Assembly (NCBI RefSeq): GCF_035046485.1 | Contig: NC_085136.1 | Span: 295,779,080-295,843,079 of the forward strand | DNA: 64,000 bases | From: Aedes albopictus | Lineage: Eukaryota; Arthropoda; Insecta; Diptera; Culicidae | Reading direction: 5' to 3' | Part shown: positions 10,873 to 22,800 of the stretch, in pieces | Layout: each line of letters starts with the position of its first letter | Numbering within the stretch: the stretch's first letter is position 1 | The notes under the pieces: model-generated | Databases searched by the model: none | What the model was told of the DNA's origin: nothing | Seen by the model: only the letters and a program-made list of their open reading frames with translations | Position numbers and translations under genes: made by a program

Positions 10873-13800
10873 GTAAGTTGGGCAGCGATGTTGGGATTTT
10901 GACACTAAAATTTAAATGTTCTAACGTAAGAAAAGAACTCGTATGAACGTGGGGTGGTTTCCCAAAATTATTTTTCCTTAGTTTTAATAAACATGCATCT
11001 CGTGAATCACCAACTTAAATCAACTGAAAAAGAAATCTACCAAAAATATGTTCAAGTATTTGCAAACTATAAAGGAAAGAATCTATCCATCAGAAGTCAA
11101 ATTCCAGTGCACTTTTTCTTCATAGAAAAAACAGTTTTCTTACTGATGAGTAATGGATGAAAATCTCATTATGTATCTTCGAAGAAATTTTGCGCCGGAA
11201 TTTGGCAAAAATGGGATTCTCCAATACCAACAATCTTGGAATCGACAATGTACGTTCAAGAGCTTTGCTTAAATTCTCGCAAAAGATTCAATTAAGATTT
11301 TCAAATGTATCTATTTTCAATAGTTTAATTCGGGGGTTTGCAGACCTTTTGGCTAGTGTTGCACTTTTTAGGAAAAAAAAAACCCTTTGCGGTGCTCCTT
11401 ATGAAAATTTTCGGACAACAGCCTCCGCTATGCTGAGTGAGGTCCTGATCAGATTAACTGTGAAATACTTGCCAAGTTAATGGTAAATTTGGGTAGATTC
11501 CTAACGAGAATCTCGGCGAAGTCCTCCGTTTCCCCCTCAATGATTCCTAATAAGTGTTTTGCAGGTGTAATAAGATGATAAAGTGGAGGCCATATGCGTG
11601 CATACCTTCATTTGGGCGCATGTAAAATGTACGCATATCGCCTCCACTTTAACATCTTATACAACATCTTATACGATCACTGGTTGACTGGGTAGAAGCT
11701 GAAAATACTGAACCGATTTCAATGAAAATTTTTCTGTACAAAAAGTATGTATGTAGATGTATTGCGTCAAAATTTCATTCAATTTGATTTGATCTTTAAA
11801 AAGTTATAGTCATATATGTAGCACTATGTCACAATAAGCAGATGTGGTTTTTGGTATAGTGACATTCAAACTGCTCTAACTTTTAAAATGTTCAATCAAA
11901 ATGGCTGAAATTTTCACCGACAACAGATTAACACAACGATTTTACACTGTCAAAGTTTCAAAAAAATCGGGACAGTGTTGCCAAAACTACAGTCAAAATA
12001 ATGCACAGTGATTTTAAAATGTTAAAAAGTGCCCAACATTCTTTGTTTGAATTGTTAAAAAACTGAACCGATTATAATGAAATTTTCACCACTTATTATG
12101 ACTTACTGGAAGAACTTACAGTCAAATTTTCAGACGTTTGATGAGCTAACAACCAAGTTATAGCCTAAACAATTTTTAAAATGGAAGCCCAAAATTTCCA
12201 AAACTCACATGCTATTGTATCGACAATATTTGCGCCAATACTGAACCGATTTTGATGAAATTTTTAGGGCATTAACTACACATAACATGCTATTCCTGGT
12301 TAAAAAATCAGCAATTTTTGTAAACGCAATCAAAAGTTATACATTATTTTGAGTGTCTCATTTTTTTCGAGTCCAGTCTTTATCTCCTCTGGTGCTTGTG
12401 TAGTGAAATCGGAGAAGCGTGGGCAATGGTTTCAGCCGCGACGGAATCATATCGCCACGTTCGATAAGGTGCAAAATCGACAATACTTTCGACGATTTTT
12501 GTTTTTCAACTTTCAATAACCACTATTCCGAATCCTCAAACTTTCAGTGAAATAAAATAAGTAGTTTCCAATCAGCCTCCCTCCAACACAGAACCTTAAG
12601 TTCCCTAGCTTGATACCATACCAGTGATCAAACTAAATACACAAAGCTTAAGGTTGTGACAGTTAAGACAAAAATGAACTCAATCTTTCATATCAGTGGA
12701 ACATTTTTTAATGCACTTCGAAGAAAAACGAGTTCGATCGAAAATTGCAAACTTCAGGAGGCAACTTTCACTTCGGCACCAACATTTCAAAAGGGCGTAA
12801 CTGTATTTACAACCAATGCCTTCTCACAAAGCTGTGGAGCGTATCCCATCCCTCTCGAGCAATCCAGTAGCACAAATAGAAAGATAAAATCCTCCTCTTT
12901 CGATTAATGGATGCAGTGTGTGGATTTTTATCGCGAACCACTGAATGGTCCATGCTCAGCAAGTGATACCATTCACGAATGTAACATTTCGTGAACCAAC
13001 ATGCTCGGGAATGCTCCTCGAAATGCTGTTCATTCTCTTGTCCGGTTCACGCAGAACTCGATGTACACAGCGCAACGAGTAACTTTCACGCAGCGACCGA
13101 AAAGACAAAGGAATTTTCACGCAGATTTGTGTAACAGCGGATCAACACAAAAAATGTGCTGATCCGGTGTTACACAAATCTGCGTGAAAATTCTTTTGTC
13201 TTTTTGCTCGCTGCGTGAAAGTTACTCGTGCGCTGTGTTGTTTCATTTAAGGGTGTTCGATACGAGAGCGCAATCAAGAGAGATGCTCAATGACGCTAAT
13301 GAAAGCGATGCATTCGGTAAGAATATATTATTGCCATAATTCTTTTTTTATTGTGACTACACAACCTGCAGCGTCATGAATACAGTTAAATTAAAAAGTA
13401 GTTCACGTTTTTAAAGCGAAAACGTATTAAATACTGATAAAAATAACGATTATTCACAGTTGCCCCAAGCCAACGATGAGAGATCATCGGTAATGTCGAA
13501 TTCGTTTTTGATTCAGTTCCAACCTGGGTTGGAACTGGATGAGATCACAGTTTCAACCCCAACCCGACTTCGGTTTCGCTTGTACTAAAGTTTGTTTGAG
13601 TTTGTTTGACGTTTGTTTGTTTACACATTTTCCGCCAATCCAGTTCCAACCCAGGTTCAAAAACGAATTCGACATTAGCGATGCCCGCTCATCGCCGCAG
13701 CTTGTCTATATCGGAGTAGGGTTTTTTGCCCTATTCCCGGCACAACATGTAAACAAAATTATTTAGAACCTAAATTCACAACGAAACGACTGTTTTCAAC

Positions 13801-16800
13801 CACTTCTTCCGTCTAAATCAGATACCCTATTGATTGAACTTGTTGTTAACATTGATTGTTGTGAAGATTTTCTGCCGGAAAGTTGATTTTGAACGAGTTT
13901 ACTGCACCTAGTCCAAGGCCAATTCTCGGCATCAGTGCCGAACTTCCAGCAAAATCAAATGGGAAATCACTTGGGCACCCATCTTTGTGCTGCCGAAGTG
14001 CACCCGTCTGCGAGTAATATTTGTTTTGAACACTTGTGCGGCTTCAGAGTGAAAGTGTAGCTCATTGACTGTGGATTCCGTTGCGGGAGCCGATTACCTA
14101 CGGAAGGGCGTTTGGAAAACATGCGGCAAGTGATATTTTGATTTGTTTTGCTGTGAGGTGCCGGAAATTGACGCGGGTGCCGAAGTAGTTCGAAACCCTA
14201 TCTTCTTTGTGTTCCTTCGTGAACCATGCGACTCGACGAGAGAACATACACCGCTTGGTAGGGTATCGGGATGCTTCGTTGGCATGGTTCCCTCGTTCGG
14301 CCTATCTCAATGTAATCCAAAAACTCAAACAAACACGCATAACTGGATATCGGAAAAGCTATGCGCCAAACAACTGTAACATTTCGTTTCAATTTTAGCA
14401 CTTTGGAACATTAAAATTGAATGAAAATGTCACTTTGTTTAGTTTTTGTAGACGCCATGATTCTTCGGCTTAGTGGGTAGTCTATACACATGATCATAAA
14501 TGTCATGACTCTGGAACATTTCGAATTTACTTTTCAATAACTGAACATTTGATGCGACGGTCAAAGACGCTATTTTGAACTTGTGTATTTGTTTTCAACG
14601 AATAATACCCATTTTACAAATTGAATGTGGGCCGAATATTGAGGACATTTTTTTTTACTATGTACCCAAATCTTGGCCCATCAGTAAAGTGACGTCAAAA
14701 ACAGTGAAAAAAGACGTCAACAGCATTTCTTGCGTAAGAACCAGAAAGAACGAACAGGAAGAAAGATTTTGTGTGCGGTGACTGTAAAAATATAACAAAA
14801 TAATAGGGTTGCGTTGTTTTCGTTATTAAATTAAAAAAGAACTTTAGTTAAAATGATTTATTTATAGCTTTTTGAAAATTTGGCTCCGAAAATATAGTTC
14901 AAAAGTAAGATTGGTGAACAAACAGAGATAATACTTCAGCAGAAATATTGAAAAAATGAGATAGTTAGTGGTTCTAGTGCATGGATAGCAATAGGCCAAC
15001 GTTGTATCCACTAATAGGCCAATTTTTGTACCATAGACCAACGTTGCATACCATCGCATCGCATCTTTTCAACTTAATTAAGTAAATTCTTGAATATTTA
15101 CGTTAGTTTACTTCCAATTGGTGAAACATGCATTGCCTAGAGTGTGTAATAGGGTCGACATCATTAGCGGAGCCAGCTTTTTCTTTTTTTCTTACTCACT
15201 CTCCTAAACAAGCAAGAGAATGAGCGAGATGAAAGAGGAGGCAGGCTGCCCCCTCTTCCATCTGTTTCTTTCTCGTGTATGTTTGGGAGAGTGAGTAAGA
15301 AAAAAGAAAATGCTGGCTCCGCTAATGGTCGACATATTATTTCTAGTGCTATTAATTCATGAGTTATGATCAAAAATGTCAAGGCGGCTTGCAAATTAGG
15401 CCAAGGAATGGTACATATACCCTAATTGGAACAGAACCAACAGAAGGGAAGAAAAACTGCCGAATGGTTCACTGATCACTTTTTCGTCCAAACACTGAAT
15501 GGATGTGAATTGCGTGAGATGAATGAAATACGACCCACAGCTCTGTGAGAAGGCATTGGTTGCAAAAGCAGTTACGCCCTTTTGAAATGTTGGTGCCGAC
15601 TTAATTTCTTCGGTTTTGCTTAACTTTTTTTCTGAATTAATAATAGAGTTAATAAACTATACAGGACGAATGTCGCTGCTGTTCCCTTTGTTTTCGCTCG
15701 CAAACATGTCGGGTATCTATCTGTCAAACTGCATACTTTTTCGCTCAGACACTTATAGCCCGGCCTATCTCCGCCAGCAAGAGATGTTTCGGCAGCGACG
15801 CCAGCGACATTCTTCCTCTATAGTTTATTAACTCTATTGAATTAATACGTGATCTGTAACAGCAGTAAGGGGCTGTTCATAAACCACGTAGACCAAAATT
15901 TGGCCATCTCAGACCCCCCCTCCCATCTCGTAGACTTTTGTCCATACAAAAAATTTGAAATTTGTATGGAGCGTAGACTTTGGTCAGACCCCCCCTCCCC
16001 CCAAAAAGTCTACGTGGTTTATGAACGGCCCCTAAACAAACCCAGCATTGATGGTCTTAAGGTGAAACAGAAGTTCGTGCAGGTTCATTTTTGATTCGCG
16101 TTTTCAATACCGTTTTATTCGGGATCTCGTCAGCTTCAAAGTACACGAAGTCGAAATGCTACTCAATGTTTACCACGAGTGGAAACGCAATGAGTAGCAA
16201 TTGCAGCTCTGTGCGTTGTTTGGACGACGAGATTCATGCTTTCGTTATTTGCAAGACATCCATTGAGGTAGGTAGCTATCTTTGGCTTATCTCATATATG
16301 CACAGATAAAAATAATGAGATTTACACGTCATGTAAACTTCATTTTAGTTATGTAAACTTATGCCGTTTTTCTTTTTGAACCTGGGTTGGAACTGGATTG
16401 GCGGAAAATGTGTAAACAAACAACGTCAAACAAACTTTAGTACAAGCGAAACCGAAATCGGGTTGGGGTTGAAACTGTGATCTGATCCAGTTTCAACCCA
16501 GGTTGGAACTGGATAATAAAGAAAAACGGCATTAGTGTTAGGATGGTTTACATGATATATCATGTAAATTTGTGTTATGTCATGTTAACACTCAGAGAAA
16601 TATAATGGAAGTTTACATGATACTTTATGTCTCTTACATGATATGTCATGTAAACTTCTGTGATATCCTACGCTCCAATTATGTGCATCATATGTCATAG
16701 AACTTTACACTGCTTTTTCGATCTGTGTGTCTCTATAATCGCAGTTGTGGTTGTTATACCAATTAATTTGCCATTTCTCCTCCTGCACGTAATAAATAAA

Positions 16801-19800
16801 CAAGCGATTCGATCGTTGTCAACTCTAAATTGATGGACTCAGATTGGCTTTGAAGGAGATGAGTTGAGCGAACTGGCAATAGAAGGATGGAACTACACAG
16901 ATCGAAAAAAGAGTGTAAAATTCTGTGACATATGATGCACATAATTGGAGCGTGGGATATCACAGAAGTTTACATGACTTATCATGTAAAGTTCATGAAA
17001 TATCATGTAAACTTCCATTATATGTCATGTAATTCAGCATGACTCTGAGAGTTTACATGACATATAACACAAATTTACATGATATATCATGTAAACCATC
17101 ATAACACTAAGTTTACATGACTAAAATGAAGTTTACATGACGAGTAAATCTCATTATTTTTATCTGTGTATGTACCGCTTTACCACGGTCACACGACTCT
17201 TTTTATTTCGTTTAAAGACATTTGTTGAACTATTGCGCATTTAACATAGCGAAACCCAAATAACAATGAATGCTGTACAGCGAGAATATTAGCTGAACAA
17301 TAGCTAGTTAATGATGTCAATGGCTGAGCACAATGACAGCTGAATATTGGTCTGAAGTATGGTTTGTTCAACTTCTTTAATCAGCAATACATGGATGGCT
17401 GAATATCAAGTTGAATAGAATATTATCCATCTGGGTAACCAGCTTCAACCTTCCAGGACGCGCGCCATCAAGAAACCGAAACTACACAGCGCTCGCGCTG
17501 TATACGAAAAGCGAGGTTTTTTGGTAGTGTTATACTTTTTACAACAGCGCGCGCGCGCTGAAGGGTTAAAGCATCAGTAGGTCGGCTCCAGAGGCACGTT
17601 CTCCTTAATTTGGGATATTTGTGCCACAAAGCATACACCAACATGCAGAGTTAATTATCTGTTGTTCAACCTTTAAGCAAATACATTTTGACAGCTGACC
17701 CAAGTATTTTTTCGTGAAGCCCACATCGCTTCTTCTGCCTCATTACAGACTTACAGGGGATACTCAAAATAACTGGGACAGGTAAAATTCTCACTTTTCG
17801 AAAAATGTTCAACTCGCTGTAACTTTTCGAAAAGAGCATCAAATATTCTCAAATTTTTACTGTAAGTTCATCAACTAGTTGTGTATCAGTGGACAAAATT
17901 TGGAAAAGATCGAGCCATTCTACACGAAGTTGTAAAGGTTCTAGGAAAAGATATAATTATCCGATTACCAACTTTGAGCTGTTATATCTCCGGATTCAAT
18001 GGACCGAATGCAATGAAATTTTGATCATTTATGACTAATATAATGAACTTTGAAAAACAGTTTACATAATTTGAAATTATTAATAAGAAGAAAAGTTAAG
18101 GCGATTTCATTTATTCTATGGTTTTTAGTAAATTTATCTATTTTTCATATGCATCCCATTACTTTTTCAATTAAATGCCGGCTATTTGGTTGCTTTCCTT
18201 TAAAACATAAATATATTCAAGTCAATTAGAGGGAATATTAATGAACTATTATTACTATCTCGAATTTTGAAACGATGATGAAGTTTTGAAATAATTGGTG
18301 TTATATTAGAAAAATAATCCAATCGTAATAATTTTCTTTCGTGTAAAGAATTTTAAGTTTAGTCAAACGTTTTTGATAGCTCATTATTTAAGTCATAAAT
18401 GATCAAAATTTCATTGCATTCGGTTCATTGAATCCGGAGATATAACAGCTCAAAGTTGGCTATCGGATAATTATATCTTTTTCTAGAACCTTTATAACTT
18501 CGTGTAGAATGGCTCGATCTTTTCCAAATTTTGTCCACTGATACACAACTAGTTGATGAACTTACAGTAAAAATTTGAGAATATTTGATGCCCTTTTCGA
18601 AAAGTTACAGCGAGTTGAACATTTTATGAAAAGTGAAAATTTTACCTGTCTCAGTTATTTTGAGTATCCCCTGTAGTTCAACTTATGTTCTTCACTATTC
18701 AGACACAACAGGTAATGCTCTTGTTTTCGAGGATATGTATACGATTGTGTGTGGTGTAGGTGCTAAGACGAGTGACTACAAATCAGGAGGTCAGAGTTCA
18801 ATTCCCAGTTTTCCAACAGATTAATTCATACATTCCTAAACATCTCTTCTGGAAATAGACGCAGCTTATGGTAAAAATAGGCTGACGAAAATGTTTTTAT
18901 TTTATTTTTACACAATTAATAAATCTAATTGATTACTGATTAAGCCTTAAATCAGCGTTCCAATGAACCTCAAATCAGCTAAATGTTGAATAAAATTACC
19001 ATAATCAGATGTTTAGGAGCTGAATAAAGTATTGTACCTCTTGAGCTCAGCTTTTGTTCAAATGAAGGCTGATTTTAAATAGTTGGAGAAATGTTTCTAA
19101 TTTTTTATCTGGGAAACCTGTAAAAAAGTGCACGATTGCAACAAATCGGGTTGGTGTCTTCGGTATTAACACACACGGGACGCGACATGAGACAATACAT
19201 AACACTTATCGTTCTTACAATCGTCAAGAAAGGATTAAAATTACCAAGATATCCTTTGAGTGCAGATACAGAACATCGGATCTACAAGCGTAATCAGTCT
19301 GGAACAGCTTGAAGTCAGGGGATTTTTTTTTTATACAGGCCTTAATGATTGCTATGTTAAGCTTTTGGTCATGGTTGTTTTTCAATCGGTAATACGGAAA
19401 AGAAATCAATAAGGTGCACCCACTTGGATGCAGTGTGCTGAAAGCGAGTTCTAACAACACCCAATTTGTATTTAATTTTCTGTGTGTTTCACCCGTGGTG
19501 GCATATGAACGAGTGCACCGATGAACTGAATTCATCGCGGTCCGAGACTAGAGCGAGGCCGCTTTCAATTAGAAGTGAACGATTTCCAATCAGGAATGAA
19601 GAATTCTGATTGGGAATAGCCCCGCTCTAGTGTCAGAATTCTCGGACAGCGATGAATTCAGTTCATCGGTGCACTCGTCTACAGGGCACTCACTCTCGCT
19701 GACCACTGCACTGCTTGAGACTGATGGTGTGTCAACACGAGTAGTGTTTGGATGATTGAGAATGATACTTGGTTGGGTCGCTCACGAATCGAGCTCGCGG

Positions 19801-22800
19801 ACTCTGTCGGTTCTCACAACGTAGCAGCCTCGCTTGAAGCCATCCTCAAAATGCCAGGAACGATTTGAAACGCCTCTCAAATCCTGCTGAAAGCATGTGA
19901 AGTCCCCTAAAAACTCTCTGAAAGCATCTGCAACGTCATGGAACGCCTTGAACATCTTGAAATAGCTCTAAAACCCCCTCGACGCTTCCGTGAAACTCAC
20001 CTAAGGTCCTGTGAAACTCCTTAAGGCCCCTCTGAAACCTTCTGAAACGCCATGAAACTTCCTGAAACCTTTTGGAAATTTATAAAACACCTTAAAACGC
20101 TTTAAACTCCCGTGAAGCTCACCTGAGAGCCTTGTAGCCTTGACACCTTTTGAAACGCACGTAATCGCTCTGAAAATCTCTAGAATTCCCGTGAAACACA
20201 CTTGACAGCCTATGGAGCCACCTAAAATTCCTCTGTTATCTTCTGTAACGCCCTGAATCGGTTTCAAACATCTTGAAACGCATTAAAATGCATCTGAAAA
20301 TTTTGAAGCCCCCGTGAAAATCAGCTGAGAAGCCACGAAAATGCTCTGAATCGTCCTCTATCGCGTTAAAGTGCCTTCGAACCTCCCCTTATAGCTACCG
20401 GAAACCTATGAGCTATTTTACGAAGTGACAATAATGTTGATGATGATATTGATTTTCACGGGTTACTGGACGCTACCTTTTGTCAAAATTCATTCATAAT
20501 CGGCTCGTAAAATAAACTATTGGTTTGTTTGAAATAAAAGGTAAAAGTACTGAACATAAGAGCTAAAATTCACTCCTCGACCAACATCAGCATATCAAAT
20601 TTAGCTCTTTTGAGAGCTAACCAATAGCAGCGAGCTAGTCGGTTGGTATTCAAATATCATATTTTGTTATTGGTCAGAAGCTCTAAATAGGAACAATTTT
20701 TTGCTATTATTATCAGTACTTTTACCTCTTATGTCATTCAAACCAATATCACGTTTTGATCGTCAGTACTAAATCTTTCCTTTTCTCTGTAATATTTTGA
20801 GGGAATTTTCGAGGGAACTTTTGAGCTATAACAGTTTGAATGAGCCAACAATTGATAAAATTCGAGGAAATTTAAGGACAAGGTGTGAATAGAGTAAGTC
20901 CATCTCAATGAGAATTACTCCAGTATGAATTATATATTTTTTCCACTAAACATCGTAGCTTTTTCATAATACCCAAATCGGTACACGTTTACAAACTACG
21001 TCCATTACTCTGCGTAAATCGATTAAAATTTCAGAATTGTCTTTTACTATTACTATCAAACAGCGTGAGTATTATGATTTCTTGATTTATTTGATGCTGT
21101 TTGAGAAAATTTTTGGTTAACTGAGTAGTTGAATTGGCAAGAAATGGAGAACACAACAACACAGTTACCCAAAGTTTTGCTGAATCAGCATCAATTTAGG
21201 CAAGACATCACTTCCGTGTGCAGCATAGTTGTTCCATATTAATAGGGATTTCCATAGAACTTCGGACAACTATGTTGCACACGTCAAATCATTAATACGC
21301 ACCATTTCATTGCCGAAACGAAGAATCATCTCACCATACAGAAATTAAGCTGATCACTATAAATCTAGCACTTCACCGATGATGTTCAATTTAGCAATTA
21401 CTAGCAATAGATAATGGCATAATTGCAACAACGAAACCTGGTGGAGTCCTTGCATGGCCTTCCTTTTTATTGAATGCATAACATACATATTTAAAAAAAT
21501 CCATTCAAAAATAGTTGTTTATGCGATTCAGTATCATTCCATTTTATACTCGGCAAGCCTCGTTGCATAAATGTACGACTCGTGCTGAAAAAATCAACTT
21601 TTTGTAACTCATTACATAAATAACCATTAACAGAAAAACGTTATTTTTATAATGCCAGTATAAAGTGTTTGGCGATTTAGACTCAATCTTCAGCTGACGT
21701 AACATTTATACACAGATGTCTTTTTATTCAACCTTTTTTCATACCACTCTGAGAACAGAAGTGCACTTTGTTAAAGTTCAGCAAAGTTAAGTGAATTTCA
21801 ACCGTATCAGTAGGTCGGCTCCAGAAGCAGTTTCGACCGTACCTATCCTTCGAAATTTCGTTTATTTGAATTTTCTGCTTCAACTTTGCAAAATAACATT
21901 TACCGAACACACATCCAATTATGAACTTCATTCAAAATCCGTTCTATCCAGTGACCTTTGAAAGCATCCATCGCTAATATGTATTTAGCATACTAAATCA
22001 TAATATCTATCTTCCATCTCCCAATCCCCATATTGCAGCGCACGACAACGAAATCATGAAGGCAGCCAAATTCCTGCAACGTTCGCTGAACACATTCATC
22101 GCCGCCCACGGCGTACGGATCGGCATGGGCTCGGACAGTGGCGCCCGGTTCTTCGACGACGTGGACAACTTCGACGGCCGGGGCAAGAAGAAGAAGCGGT
22201 GGAACATGATCCTGCCGTTGGCGCTGATGCTGAAGCTGGTGCACATGAAGCTGCTGCTCAAGACCATCCTGCTCGGTGTCGGTTTGATCCAGGTGCTGCT
22301 CATCGCCGGCGGTCTTATTATATTCAATTACTTCCGGCACAGCAGCATCTGCCGGCTGCAGCCGCATGTGGTGCACTCGCACTCGCACATCGCCAGCGAA
22401 TCGTCACCGGGTGAGTTTGGGGTGGATACGGTGTGGGTTATGGGCGAAGATTGCGTATTGGAAGAGTGGGAATTTTTTGGGTTGTGTCAATCTGTTTTTA
22501 GAATCTAAACTTTAAATATGACTTTTAAATAACATAAATTTGTTTGCACTACATCACCTTGAGGATAACAAATCAAAAATAGTACGCCACAATACTCTGT
22601 TTGTAAATGCAGCTCTCCATCCTCGGTTAAGCCCATTGCTCGCCAAATTACGCTGCACCTGGTCTGCTCATCGGGCTCTCTGAGCTCCTCGCATCCGTAT
22701 CATAACCGGATCAGTAGCTAACACTAACTTTGTAGGGTTGTTGACTGGTACTCGTGCAACATGGCCTGCCCATGGTATTCTTCCGGCTTTGGCCACCATC

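Larger units (their letters stand above)
12914..15497. mobile_element. hAT-like element copy A, with four insertions inside
   Basis: Ends CAGTGTGTGGA (left) and TCCAAACACTG (right, complement CAGTGTTTGGA) are bounded by identical 8-bp AATGGATG at 12906-12913 and 15498-15505. An 8-bp duplication and CAGTG ends are the hAT signature. The 558-bp copy C at 57461-58018 is the uninterrupted form, and comparison with it shows insertions at 13049-13255, 13494-13674, 13719-14198 and 14261-15422. No transposase is encoded. Confidence 0.88.
12774..15598. mobile_element. Outermost TIR element of the intron 1 nest
   Basis: Left end CGGCACCAACATTTCAAAAG (12774 on) and right end, its complement, to 15598; the inverted arms share about 85 bp. 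ACTT flanks both sides (12770-12773 and 15599-15602). Without the inserted hAT element its own sequence is only about 230 bp, so it is a small non-autonomous element. The superfamily is uncertain. Confidence 0.7.

Noticed and set aside
10873..10946. Continuation of exon 1 as an unspliced 140-codon protein
   Set aside because: The tail after 10872 has no Osiris features, whereas the GTAAGT donor joins in phase to a perfect DUF1676 core in exon 2.
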